From: Aurantimonas coralicida DSM 14790 | GTDB lineage: Bacteria > Pseudomonadota > Alphaproteobacteria > Rhizobiales > Rhizobiaceae | Direction: 5' to 3' | Assembly: GCF_000421645.1 (NCBI RefSeq) | Contig: NZ_ATXK01000007.1 | Location: 62,001-126,000, forward strand | DNA: 64,000 nucleotides | Shown: one piece after another, positions 39,361 to 48,094 of the stretch | How the letters are laid out: every line of letters begins with the position of its first letter | How positions within the stretch are numbered: position 1 is the stretch's first letter | Notes under the pieces: model-generated | Told to the model about the DNA's origin: nothing | Databases searched by the model: none | Seen by the model: the letters and a program-made list of their open reading frames with translations, nothing else | Made by a program: the position numbers and the translations under genes

Positions 39361-39557
39361 CTGTCTCTCTCCCCTTCCATGATGCCGTTCCGGACAGCCC
39401 TTGCGGGCCCTCCGGTGCTCGGCACGCTCTAGCATGCCGCGCCCGGGGCGGCGAGTTGCCGGCACGGATTTTCCAGATGTCGCAGCACCGGGGATGCAAC
39501 CGCCCTGCATGCCAGCCATTCTGCGAGGATCGAACGAACCACCAGGGGACAGCACGC

Positions 39558-40664
39558 ATGCCGAATTCCAACGGACAGATCCGCTACGCCGTCGTCGGCG
39601 GCGGCTGGATCTCCCAGGGCGCCTTCATGCCGGGCGTCGGCCAGACGTCGAACTCGGTCATGACGGCAATCGTCACCGGCGACCCTGAGAAGGCCCGCGC
39701 GCTCGGCGAGCGCTACGACATCAGGCCCTATGGCTATGACGAATACGACGCGCTCCTGGCCAGCGGCGACATCGACGCGGTCTATGTGGCGACGCCGAAC
39801 TTCCGCCACCGGGAATTCGCCGAGCCGGCGCTCAAGGCCGGCATTCACGTGCTCCTGGAAAAGCCGATGGCCGGCAGCCTTTCCGATGCCGAGGCGATCG
39901 AGGCCGCGGCCCGCGCTTCCGGCGCCCGGTTGATGCTGGCCTATCGCCTGCATTCCGAGCCCGGTACCCAGGCGATCTTGGCGGCGATCCGCGCCGGCGA
40001 GATCGGCACGCCGCGCTTCTTCACCGCGACCTTCGCGCAGAATGTCGATGCCGCGAACCACCGGGCGCAAAACGGCTTCTGGGCCGGACCGATCCCCGAC
40101 ATGGGCGCCTATCCGATCAACGCCGTGCGCAATTTCTTCGAGGCCGAGCCGATCTCGGTCACGGCCGTCGCGTCGAAGGTGCCCGAGCGCGGGCTCGGGT
40201 GCGCCGACACGGTCAGCGTCATCCTCTCCTTCACCGAGGGACGCGCGGCGAGCTTCACCGTCAGCTATTCAGGCGACAGCGTCGACCGGCTGCATGTGGT
40301 CGGCAGCGAGGGGATCATCGAGGCCAATCCCGCCTTCGGCTTCGGTGAGGGCGTGTCCATCGACTTCCGGCTGACGCGGGGCGGCAAGACCGAGGAGCGG
40401 ACCCATCCGGTGGTCGACCAGTTCGCCGGCGAGACGGCGTATTTCTCCGACTGCATCCTGGAAGACCGCGAGCCCGAGCCGAATGGCGAGGAAGGCGTTC
40501 TCGACATGATCGTCATCGAGGCGATCGAGCGGGCGTTGGAGACCGGTCAGCCGCAGGCGCTGGAGCCGCGCAATCGCCAGCGCCGGATGGGCAAGGACCA
40601 GGTCCGCGACTTCCCGCTCGCCGACGTGCCCGACTTCGTCAACGCGGCGACGCCCACCGGCTAA
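39558..40664 (+). CDS. Gfo/Idh/MocA-family oxidoreductase
   Basis: 368 residues. NAD(P) fold at the start (YAVVGGGWISQGAFMPGV), the EKPMAGS loop with the catalytic lysine near residue 98, and a C-terminal alpha/beta substrate domain. GPIPDMGAYPINAVRNFFEA is the helix containing the usual Asp and near-His position (here PDMGAYP). The substrate, probably a sugar or polyol, is unknown. ATG 39558 chosen; AGGGGA lies 8 nt upstream. Confidence 0.87.
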   Translation: MPNSNGQIRYAVVGGGWISQGAFMPGVGQTSNSVMTAIVTGDPEKARALGERYDIRPYGYDEYDALLASGDIDAVYVATPNFRHREFAEPALKAGIHVLLEKPMAGSLSDAEAIEAAARASGARLMLAYRLHSEPGTQAILAAIRAGEIGTPRFFTATFAQNVDAANHRAQNGFWAGPIPDMGAYPINAVRNFFEAEPISVTAVASKVPERGLGCADTVSVILSFTEGRAASFTVSYSGDSVDRLHVVGSEGIIEANPAFGFGEGVSIDFRLTRGGKTEERTHPVVDQFAGETAYFSDCILEDREPEPNGEEGVLDMIVIEAIERALETGQPQALEPRNRQRRMGKDQVRDFPLADVPDFVNAATPTG

Positions 40665-40671
40665 GGGCATC

Positions 40672-40696
40672 GGGGCATCACATCGTGTGGTGCCCC
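40672..40696 (+). terminator. Terminator-like hairpin after the Gfo/Idh gene
   Basis: GGGGCATCACA-TCG-TGTGGTGCCCC, 11-bp stem with one G-T pair, 8 nt after the stop. Followed by GCTTCG rather than a T run. Confidence 0.5.
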
Positions 40697-40721
40697 GCTT
40701 CGCTGCCGCTATACTCCCCGG

Positions 40722-41225
40722 ATGGCCTACGACATCCGCCCGGAACGACCGGACGACGCCGCGGAGATCCGGCAGGTCGTCACGCCAGCCTTCGCCGATG
40801 CGCCGCACAGCGACGGCACCGAGGGTGCCATCGTCGATGCGCTGCGCGCCGATGACGCGCTGACACTGTCGCTCGTCGCGGTCGCGGGCGGCCGGATCGT
40901 CGGCCATGTCGCTTTCTCGCCGGTGACGATCGACGGCCGCGATGTCGGCTGGTTCGGCCTCGGACCGGTGGCCGTTTCGCCCGATCGCCAGAGGCAGGGG
41001 ATCGGCGGCGCGCTTGTGCGGGCAGGTCTCGACCGCCTGCGGAACCAACGCGCCCGGGGCTGCGTGGTGCTCGGCGATCCCGGCTATTATCGCCGCTTCG
41101 GCTTTGCGGCCGATCCGCAGCTTCGCTACCCGGATGCACCCGCGCCGTATTTCATGCGGCTTGCCTTCGGTCCCGAGATCCCGGCGGGCTGCGTCGCCTA
41201 TCATCCGGACTTTGCAGCGCGATGA
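40722..41225 (+). CDS. GNAT-family N-acetyltransferase, YhbS-like
   Basis: 167 residues. The acetyl-CoA binding segment reads LGPVAVSPDRQRQGIGGALV (Q/RxxGxG motif), followed by CVVLGDPGYYRRFGF, a hallmark of the YhbS-type branch. The acceptor is unknown. Starts with ATG 40722 shortly after the hairpin that ends the Gfo/Idh gene. Confidence 0.85.
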   Translation: MAYDIRPERPDDAAEIRQVVTPAFADAPHSDGTEGAIVDALRADDALTLSLVAVAGGRIVGHVAFSPVTIDGRDVGWFGLGPVAVSPDRQRQGIGGALVRAGLDRLRNQRARGCVVLGDPGYYRRFGFAADPQLRYPDAPAPYFMRLAFGPEIPAGCVAYHPDFAAR

Positions 41226-41263
41226 TCGGTCGGCGGCCTGATTGCTGCGCCAGGCGCCCTCGC

Positions 41264-41824
41264 CTATTTCGTCCGGTTCAGCCCGTAGCTCTGGAAGCCC
41301 TTGCCCATGGCCGGCTTCTTCGACGAGAGAACGCGCGAATTGACGCCGTTCCAGCCGATCTCGCCCGACAGGCGCGCATATTCGATCTTGGGGCAGCGAT
41401 CCATGATGACGGTCAGGCCTTCGGCCTCGGCCGTCCGCGCGGCAGCGTCGTTGCGGATGCCGAGCTGCATCCAGATGACCGAGGGGCGCGGATCCGTCGC
41501 CAGCGCCTCTTTGACGATTCCCGGCACGGCGTCGGCGGAGCGGAAGATGTCGATCATGTCGACCGGCTCGGGAATGCTGGCGAGATCGGCATGGCAGCGC
41601 TGGCCGAGCAGGTCCTGACCGGCGAGGCCCGGATTGACCGGGATGACGCGGTAGCCCTTGGCCAGCAGGTATTTCAGGACGAAATAGGACGGGCGCACCG
41701 GCTTGGCGCTGGCGCCGACGAGGGCGATGGTCTGCACCCGGTCGAGCAGGCCACGCATGGCCGAGTCGTCATAGACCAGCGGCGCCGGCGCAGCGGCACC
41801 CGGGGCGCTCTCCGCCGGGCTCAT
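41264..41824 (-). CDS. CoA-binding domain protein (YccU-like)
   Basis: 186 residues. Rossmann-like CoA_binding_2 fold: TIALVGASAKPVRPSYFVLK, GYRVIPVNPGLAGQDLLGQ, DMIDIFRSAD and VIWMQLGIRND. Members bind CoA but have no settled activity. Its ATG (41824) overlaps the stop of the enoyl-CoA hydratase gene by 3 nt, so the two are coupled; an upstream in-frame ATG at 41836 is the alternative. Confidence 0.87.
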   Translation of the reverse strand: MSPAESAPGAAAPAPLVYDDSAMRGLLDRVQTIALVGASAKPVRPSYFVLKYLLAKGYRVIPVNPGLAGQDLLGQRCHADLASIPEPVDMIDIFRSADAVPGIVKEALATDPRPSVIWMQLGIRNDAAARTAEAEGLTVIMDRCPKIEYARLSGEIGWNGVNSRVLSSKKPAMGKGFQSYGLNRTK

Positions 41825-42639
41825 TCGTGCGTCCATTCCGGCTTGCGCTTCTCCAGGAAGGCGCCGATGCCCTCTTCCGCGTCCTTCGCCAGCATGTTCT
41901 CGGTCATCACCGAGGCGGCATATTCATAGGCGTCGGACAGCCCCATCTCGGCCTGCCGGTAGAATGCTTCCTTGCCGGTCTTCACCGTCATCGCCGACTT
42001 GGAGGCGATGGTGGTGGCATATTTGCCGACGATGGTGCCGAGATATTCCGGCGGCACGACCCGGTTGACCAGGCCGAACTCGCGGGCCGAGCGGGCATCG
42101 ATGGTCTCGCCCGTCAAGAGCATCTCCATGGCGTGCTTGCGGCTGAGATTGCGCGACAGCGCCACCATCGGCGTCGAGCAGAACAGGCCGATATTGACGC
42201 CCGGCGTGCAGAACTGCGCTTCCTCGGAGGCGATGGCGAGATCGCAGGAGGCGACGAGCTGGCAGCCAGCGGCCGTCGCCAGCCCGTTGACCTCGGCGAT
42301 CACCGGCACGGGATGGCGCACGATCGCCTGCATCACCTCGGAGCATTTGCGCATTGTCGCCTCGAAGAAGGCGCGGCCGCGATCGGCGTCGGCGCGATGG
42401 GCGGTCAGTTCCTTCAGATCGTGGCCGGCCGAGAAGATCTTGCCCGCCCCCGCAATGACCACCACGCGGTTGTCGGTGTCGGCCGCCGCATCGGCGAGCG
42501 CGGCGAGGATCGCGTTCATCATCGCCATCGACAGGGCGTTCGCCGGCGGGCTGGACAGGACGATCCGGGTCAGGCCCGTCGCCCGCTGGATTTCGACGGG
42601 ATGCTGGCCCGCATCGGCGATTTCGAAGATGTCTGCCAT
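41821..42639 (-). CDS. Enoyl-CoA hydratase/isomerase family protein
   Basis: 272 residues of the crotonase fold. The oxyanion-hole strands are VVIAGAGKIFSAGHDLKEL and VNGLATAAGCQLVASCDLAI; the C-terminal helical part has FGLVNRVVPPE. The residue positions of the two hydratase glutamates are not both acidic here, so a related reaction (isomerase, thioesterase or lyase) is possible. In many rhizobia such a gene accompanies metY and a CoA-binding protein. Confidence 0.85.
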   Translation of the reverse strand: MADIFEIADAGQHPVEIQRATGLTRIVLSSPPANALSMAMMNAILAALADAAADTDNRVVVIAGAGKIFSAGHDLKELTAHRADADRGRAFFEATMRKCSEVMQAIVRHPVPVIAEVNGLATAAGCQLVASCDLAIASEEAQFCTPGVNIGLFCSTPMVALSRNLSRKHAMEMLLTGETIDARSAREFGLVNRVVPPEYLGTIVGKYATTIASKSAMTVKTGKEAFYRQAEMGLSDAYEYAASVMTENMLAKDAEEGIGAFLEKRKPEWTHE

Positions 42640-42845
42640 GGATCGGTTCCGGTCGACTGAAGGAAGGCGTTCCTGCCACCTTCAACAGAATCGCCCCGCC
42701 CTCCGCAAGATCGTCGCTGCGCTCCGGAGGACGGTCCCCGCCGATATCGTCAGTCCGACTGGCCATTGCAGGGCCCCGAAGCTAGGACGGTGTGCGTCGG
42801 GAGGCGGCATCTGCCCGGCCGGACAGAAGCGGGAGGAACGCGCGC

Positions 42846-43271
42846 GTGCAGCCGATCATGACGAAAGCCGAACTCGAAGCCTTTCTCGACAGCGATTTTC
42901 CGCAGATCGGCGGACGCGAGGGTGGCTATTCGATCACCGATGTCAGTCCGGGCGCGGCGACCATGCGGCTCGACGCCAGCGACCGGCATCTGCGGCCCGG
43001 CGGCACCGTTTCCGGACCCAGCCTCTTCGCGCTAGCCGATCTTGCCGCCTATGTCGCGATCCTCGCCCATATCGGGCCGGTGGCGCTCGCCGTCACCACC
43101 AATCTGTCGATCAACTTCCTGCGCAAGCCCGAGCCCGGCGGCATCCTCGGCGAAGCCCGGCTCCTGAAGCTCGGCAAGCGGCTGGCGGTCGTCGACATCG
43201 CCCTGACCAATGCGGCGGACGAAGCGCTGGTCGCCCATGCGGTGGCGACCTATTCGATCCCGCCCCGATGA
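42846..43271 (+). CDS. PaaI-type hotdog thioesterase
   Basis: 141 residues. The hotdog core has RPGGTVSGPSLFALADLAAY, NLSINFLRKPEPGG and a final VAHAVATYSIP strand. PaaI-family enzymes hydrolyse acyl- or phenylacetyl-CoA thioesters. A GTG at 42846 is chosen because GGGAGG lies about 9 nt before it; the ATG at 42858 is the alternative and would remove four residues. Confidence 0.83.
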   Translation: MQPIMTKAELEAFLDSDFPQIGGREGGYSITDVSPGAATMRLDASDRHLRPGGTVSGPSLFALADLAAYVAILAHIGPVALAVTTNLSINFLRKPEPGGILGEARLLKLGKRLAVVDIALTNAADEALVAHAVATYSIPPR

Positions 43272-43363
43272 GACGCGCCCGGCGTTGCGGTATCATGATA
43301 CCTTGATGCCGCGATCCCCTGCATGACAGGGGCTCGCGAAGGGTGCCGATGCGCCTTTTGACG

Positions 43364-43392
43364 TTGACAGACGCGGTGCGGCCCCGTATGTC
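43364..43392 (+). promoter_or_regulatory. Probable rplM-rpsI promoter
   Basis: TTGACA (43364-43369), a 17-bp spacer, and TATGTC (43387-43392). It lies 92 bp before rplM. A second TTGACG just upstream (43358) could be an alternative -35. Confidence 0.55.
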
Positions 43393-43483
43393 CCGCTCCA
43401 CGAAGAGCCGGCTCGCGCCGCCTTCCCAAGATCGACGGCCACAGCGGTCGGCAACGATGCTCACGAACACCCAAGGGCAGAAC

Positions 43484-43948
43484 ATGAAAACCTTCTCGCA
43501 GAAGACCGAGACGGTGGAGAAGAAGTGGATCCTGATCGACGCCGAAGGGCTCGTCGTCGGCCGCCTCGCTTCCATCGTCGCGCTTCGCCTCCGCGGCAAG
43601 CACAAGCCGACCTTCACGCCGCATGTCGATGATGGCGACAACATCATCATCATCAATGCGGACAAGATCGTCCTGACCGGCAAGAAGTACGAGAACAAGA
43701 CGTACTACTGGCACACCGGTTATGCCGGCGGCATCAAGGAGCGCAAGGCGCGCCACATCCTCGAGGGCCGCTTCCCGGAGCGCGTCGTCGAGAAGGCCAT
43801 CGAGCGCATGCTGCCGCGCGGCCCGCTCGGCCGTCGCCAGCTCAAGAACCTCCGCGTCTATGCCGGTGCCGAGCACCCGCATGAGGCGCAGTCCCCCGAG
43901 ACGCTCGACGTCCGGGCCATGAACTCCAAGAACTCGAGGGCCGCATAA
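43484..43948 (+). CDS. rplM: 50S ribosomal protein L13
   Basis: 154 residues. [20 protein letters not shown] at the start and [20 protein letters not shown] in the middle are diagnostic of bacterial L13, a 23S rRNA binder needed early in 50S assembly. ATG 43484 begins MKTFSQKTE, the usual alphaproteobacterial start. Its TAA overlaps the ATG of rpsI by one base. Confidence 0.97.
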   Translation: MKTFSQKTETVEKKWILIDAEGLVVGRLASIVALRLRGKHKPTFTPHVDDGDNIIIINADKIVLTGKKYENKTYYWHTGYAGGIKERKARHILEGRFPERVVEKAIERMLPRGPLGRRQLKNLRVYAGAEHPHEAQSPETLDVRAMNSKNSRAA

Positions 43949-44424
43949 TGTCCCAGCTCTCTTCGCTCGAAGAACTCGGCACGGCCGAAGTCACCGCACA
44001 GCCGGAAGCCCCGGTGCATGTGCAGAAGCTCGACCAGTACGGTCGCGCCTATGCCACCGGCAAGCGCAAGGATGCGGTTGCCCGCGTCTGGGTGAAGCCG
44101 GGCACCGGCAAGATCACCGTCAACGACCGCGACTTCACGGCCTATTTCGCCCGTCCGGTCCTGCAGATGGTGCTGCGTCAGCCGATCGTCGCCGCGGCCC
44201 GTGACGGCCAGTTCGACGTCGTCGCCACGGTGGCCGGCGGTGGTCTGTCCGGCCAGGCCGGTGCGGTTCGCCACGGCATCTCCAAGGCGCTGACCTATTA
44301 CGAGCCGGGCCTGCGCGCGGTTCTCAAGAAGGGCGGCTTCCTGACGCGCGACTCGCGTACGGTCGAGCGCAAGAAGTACGGCAAGGCGAAGGCCCGCCGG
44401 TCCTTCCAGTTCTCCAAGCGCTGA
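43948..44424 (+). CDS. rpsI: 30S ribosomal protein S9
   Basis: 158 residues. [20 protein letters not shown] and [17 protein letters not shown] are S9 signatures, and the protein ends with the basic tail [11 protein letters not shown] that reaches the P-site tRNA. The N-terminal 35 residues are the extension usual in alphaproteobacteria. Coupled to rplM and followed by a strong terminator. Confidence 0.97.
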   Translation: MSQLSSLEELGTAEVTAQPEAPVHVQKLDQYGRAYATGKRKDAVARVWVKPGTGKITVNDRDFTAYFARPVLQMVLRQPIVAAARDGQFDVVATVAGGGLSGQAGAVRHGISKALTYYEPGLRAVLKKGGFLTRDSRTVERKKYGKAKARRSFQFSKR

Positions 44425-44470
44425 TCGGCGCGGCGGCGTCTGCCGCTGCCCTTTCTCCCGCGAAGTTCAA

Positions 44471-44500
44471 AGCCGCCGGGTGGTCGCCCGGCGGCTTTTT
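44471..44500 (+). terminator. rplM-rpsI terminator
   Basis: AGCCGCCGGG-TGGTCG-CCCGGCGGCT followed by TTTT, perfect 10-bp stem 46 nt after rpsI. Confidence 0.9.
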
Positions 44501-44602
44501 GCTTATGTGGGCCCGACAGGCTGGTCTGGCGCATCGGAGCTGCGCCCGGCCCCGGCCACCTCCGGCCCGCCGCCTTCCCGACGCTCCCTGGCGGAAGTGA
44601 CC

Positions 44603-45565
44603 ATGCCCAGCACGTCCATCGACCATGCCTTCACCGCCGACAGCGCCCACGGCGCGGCGGGCGACCCGACCTATGCCGGCGCCCTCTCCTTCATGCGGCG
44701 GCGCCAGACGAAGGCGGTCGACGGCACCGACGTGACGGTCTGGGGCATTCCCTTCGACGCCTCGGTCTCCAACCGTCCGGGCACGCGCTTCGGCCCGCAG
44801 GCGCTGCGCCGCGCCTCGGCGATCTTCGACAATGATCCGCAGTTCCCCTTCGACACGGATCTCTTCGAGCCCCTGAGCGTCGTCGATTACGGCGACTGCC
44901 TGCTCGACTACCGGCTGCCCGAGACGGCGCACGAGACCATCCGCGCCGAGGCGGCGGCCCTGATCGCCAAGACTGGCTTCCTGATGACGCTGGGCGGCGA
45001 CCATTCGATCACCTTCCCGCTCCTGCAGGCGCATGTGGCGCGGCACGGCAAGCTGTCGCTGGTCCAGTTCGACGCCCATCAGGACACCTGGCCCGTCGCC
45101 ACCGGCGGCGACGGCCAGCCGCGCGTCGATCACGGCTCCTTCGTCAAGGCGGCCGTGGATGCGGGCCTGATCGACCCGACGACCTCGATCCAGGTCGGCA
45201 TCCGCACCCATGCGCCGGAGGATTGCGGCCTGGCGATCCTCGACGGCGAGGCGGTGGAGGAGATGACCAGCGCGGCGATCGCCGAGGCGATCCTGTCGCG
45301 CACCGGCGGCGCGCCGACCTATCTCAGCTTCGACATCGACTGCCTCGACGTCGCCTTCGCGCCGGGCACCGGCACGCCGGTCGCAGGCGGCCCATCGAGC
45401 GCCAAGATGCTGGCGGTGCTGCGCCGGCTCGGCGATCTCCGGCTGGTCGGCGCGGACGTGGTCGAAGTCTCGCCGCCTTATGACCATAGCGACATGACGG
45501 CGATCGCCGGCGCAACGGTCGCCATGTATGTGCTCGGCCTGCTGGCGCAGAAGCAGCCGGGATGA
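44603..45565 (+). CDS. speB: Agmatinase/ureohydrolase family protein
   Basis: 320 residues. The dinuclear Mn site is complete: GGDHSITFP, FDAHQDTW and FDIDCLDVAFAPGTGTP. Agmatinases hydrolyse agmatine to putrescine and urea, but guanidino-acid hydrolases share these motifs, so the exact substrate is inferred. It starts just after the rpsI terminator and so has its own transcript. ATG 44603 has GGCGGAAG upstream. Confidence 0.85.
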   Translation: MPSTSIDHAFTADSAHGAAGDPTYAGALSFMRRRQTKAVDGTDVTVWGIPFDASVSNRPGTRFGPQALRRASAIFDNDPQFPFDTDLFEPLSVVDYGDCLLDYRLPETAHETIRAEAAALIAKTGFLMTLGGDHSITFPLLQAHVARHGKLSLVQFDAHQDTWPVATGGDGQPRVDHGSFVKAAVDAGLIDPTTSIQVGIRTHAPEDCGLAILDGEAVEEMTSAAIAEAILSRTGGAPTYLSFDIDCLDVAFAPGTGTPVAGGPSSAKMLAVLRRLGDLRLVGADVVEVSPPYDHSDMTAIAGATVAMYVLGLLAQKQPG

Positions 45566-45750
45566 TGCGGCCCGGCGCGCTGACAAAGTGATTCAACACG
45601 CTGCCATCCTGAATCAGGACACGCGCCTAACCCGTTGAAACGACGCTCCGTAAGCGACTGATACGAATCTTGAGTAGCCGGACGCCGGCTTTTCGATCAC
45701 CACGGCATCGCGCCTTTGCGGCGGCGATTCACCCGACCCAGACGAGCCCC

Positions 45751-46893
45751 ATGACCCAGAACATCCCTTTCATCGACCTCGCCACCCAGCGTGACCGGAT
45801 CCGCCACAAGGTGGATCACCGCATCGCGACCGTGCTGGACCATGGCGCCTTCGTCATGGGCCCGGAAATCCGCGAGCTCGAGGCGGCGCTCGGCACATTC
45901 GGCCAGATGCCCTACACCCTGTCCTGCGCCTCGGGCACCGACGCGCTGGCGCTGCCCTTGATGGCCTGGGGCATCAAGCCGGGCGACGTGGTGTTCTGCC
46001 CGAGCTTCACCTTCGCCTCGACAGCGGAAGTCGTCGCCTGGCTCGGCGCGACGCCGTATTTCGTCGATGTCGATGCCGATACCTTCAACATGGACCCGGC
46101 GCATCTGGAAGCCGCGATCGCCGAGGTCGCCGGCAAGGACGGGCTGACGCCACGGGCGATCATCGCCGTCGACCTGTTCGGCCAGCCGGCAGACTACCCG
46201 GCGCTGCGCCGCATCGCCGACGCGCACGGGCTGAAGCTCATCTCTGACGCCGCCCAGGGCTATGGCGGCACCATCGACGGCGAATTGTCCAGCAAGTGGT
46301 CGCATGTCGTCTCCACCAGCTTCTTCCCGGCCAAGCCGCTCGGCTGCTACGGCGATGGCGGCGCGGTCCAGACCGACGATGCCGAACTCAACGAGATCAT
46401 GGCGTCGCTGCGCGTCCACGGCCAGAATGTCGAGGACAAATACGACAATGTCCGCATCGGCATGAACGGCCGCATGGACACGCTGCAAGCCGCGATCCTG
46501 ATGGAGAAGCTGGCGATCTTCCCGGACGAGATCGAAACGCGCGGCCGCGTCGCCGCCCGCTATTCGGAGATGCTCGCCGGGGTCGTGACGCCGCAGAAGC
46601 TCCTGCGCGACGCCGTCTCGACCTGGGCGCAATACACGATCCGCCTGCCGGAGGGCACCGACCGCAACGCCTTCGCCGCCAGCCTGCGCGAGGCCGGCGT
46701 GCCGACGGCGATCTATTATCCAAAGCCCCTGCACCGGCAGACCGCCTATCGCCACTTCCCGGTGACGGGCGGCGAACTGCCGGTCTCGGACGCCCTGTCC
46801 CGCGACGTCATCAGCCTGCCGATGCACGCCTATCTGGACGAGGCGACGCAGGACCGCATCGTGGCGGCTGTGAAGGCCGCGCTGCAGGCCTGA
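45751..46893 (+). CDS. DegT/DnrJ/EryC1/StrS-family sugar aminotransferase
   Basis: 380 residues, PLP-dependent. Cofactor site: SCASGTDALAL, DAAQGYGG (Asp under the pyridine ring) and the Schiff-base lysine in SFFPAKPLGCYGDGG. Members transaminate nucleotide-bound keto sugars used in LPS, capsule or glycoprotein building. No dedicated sugar nucleotide genes lie beside it, but LPS and exopolysaccharide genes occur elsewhere in the window. ATG 45751 chosen over 45670 by alignment to the family start. Confidence 0.9.
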   Translation: MTQNIPFIDLATQRDRIRHKVDHRIATVLDHGAFVMGPEIRELEAALGTFGQMPYTLSCASGTDALALPLMAWGIKPGDVVFCPSFTFASTAEVVAWLGATPYFVDVDADTFNMDPAHLEAAIAEVAGKDGLTPRAIIAVDLFGQPADYPALRRIADAHGLKLISDAAQGYGGTIDGELSSKWSHVVSTSFFPAKPLGCYGDGGAVQTDDAELNEIMASLRVHGQNVEDKYDNVRIGMNGRMDTLQAAILMEKLAIFPDEIETRGRVAARYSEMLAGVVTPQKLLRDAVSTWAQYTIRLPEGTDRNAFAASLREAGVPTAIYYPKPLHRQTAYRHFPVTGGELPVSDALSRDVISLPMHAYLDEATQDRIVAAVKAALQA

Positions 46894-47014
46894 CATCGGC
46901 CCCGGCGCGACGCCCCGGTCTGGACGTCGCGCCAGATTTCGATAAACCCCGGCAATGACAGGGGCGCCGCGCGAGGTCGCTGCGGGCCCGAAACCCCATG
47001 CGAGGAGATGGCTG

Positions 47015-48070
47015 ATGGCCGACAAGATCAGGATTGGTGTGCTCGGAGCCAGCGGCTATACCGGCGCGGATCTCGTCCGTCTCGCCGCCCGTCACCCGAA
47101 CATGGACATCGCCGTCCTCACGGCGAACAGCCACGCCGGCAAGACCATGCGGCAGGTCTTCCGCCACCTGTCCCATATCGACCTGCCGGATCTGGTGACC
47201 ATCGAGGAAGCGCCCTGGAGCGAGGTCGACGCGGTGTTCTGCGGGCTGCCCCACGGCACGACGCAGGCGATCACCAAGGAGATCTTCGAGACCTATCCGC
47301 AGACGAAGATCATCGACATGTCGGCCGATTTCCGCCTGCGGGACCCCGCCGCCTACAAGGAATGGTACGGGCTCGACCACGTCGCGACCGAGTTGCAGGG
47401 CGAGGCCGTCTACGGCCTGACCGAGCTCAACCGCGAGGCCATCCGCGACGCGCGGCTGATCGCCTGCCCCGGCTGCTATCCGACGGCGGCGCTGCTGTCG
47501 CTGGTGCCGCTGACCAGCGCGACGCTGATCGACGCCACAGACATTGTCATCGACGCCAAGTCGGGCGTGTCGGGTGCCGGTCGCGGGCTGAAGGAGAACA
47601 CCCTGTTCTGCGAGGCCGGCGAAGGCCTGTCGCCCTATGCGGTCGGCAAGCACCGGCATTCGGCCGAGATCGAGCAGGAAATCGGCAAGGCCGCCGGCAT
47701 CGACGATCTGAGGGTCAACTTCACCCCGCATCTCATTCCGATGAGCCGCGGCGAACTCTGCACCAGCTATGTGCGGCTGGCCGCCGGCAAGTCCGCGGCG
47801 GATCTGCGCGAGCACCTGATCGAGACCTATCGGGACGACCCGTTCATCACCATTCCGGACGAGGACGTCCTGCCCCAGACGCAGATGGTCCGCGGCTCGA
47901 ACTATGTGGTGATCAACGTTGTGCCCGACCGCATTCCCGGCCGCGCCATCGTCATCTCGACGCTCGACAATCTGGTGAAGGGATCGGCCGGCCAGGCCAT
48001 CCAGAATTTCAACGTCGCCTATGGCCTCGAGGAAACCACCGGCATCGCCCAGCTGCCGCTGTTCCCCTGA
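47015..48070 (+). CDS. argC: N-acetyl-gamma-glutamyl-phosphate reductase
   Basis: 351 residues. NADP site GVLGASGYTGADLVRL at residues 8-23, active-site cysteine in CPGCYPTAALLSL near 150, and the SGVSGAGRGLKE loop. Third step of arginine synthesis: reduces acetylglutamyl phosphate to the semialdehyde. Close to rplM-rpsI as in other Rhizobiales, though two unrelated genes lie between here. ATG 47015 is preceded by GAGGAGATGG. Confidence 0.96.
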   Translation: MADKIRIGVLGASGYTGADLVRLAARHPNMDIAVLTANSHAGKTMRQVFRHLSHIDLPDLVTIEEAPWSEVDAVFCGLPHGTTQAITKEIFETYPQTKIIDMSADFRLRDPAAYKEWYGLDHVATELQGEAVYGLTELNREAIRDARLIACPGCYPTAALLSLVPLTSATLIDATDIVIDAKSGVSGAGRGLKENTLFCEAGEGLSPYAVGKHRHSAEIEQEIGKAAGIDDLRVNFTPHLIPMSRGELCTSYVRLAAGKSAADLREHLIETYRDDPFITIPDEDVLPQTQMVRGSNYVVINVVPDRIPGRAIVISTLDNLVKGSAGQAIQNFNVAYGLEETTGIAQLPLFP

Positions 48071-48094
48071 GCTGAGGCCAGCGACCGCGCGGCG

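Noticed and set aside
39361-39557. SAM-II riboswitch before metY
   Set aside because: Alphaproteobacterial met genes often have one, so I looked. The hairpins here (for example GGCATGC/GCGTGCC) lack the conserved pseudoknot core of SAM-II.
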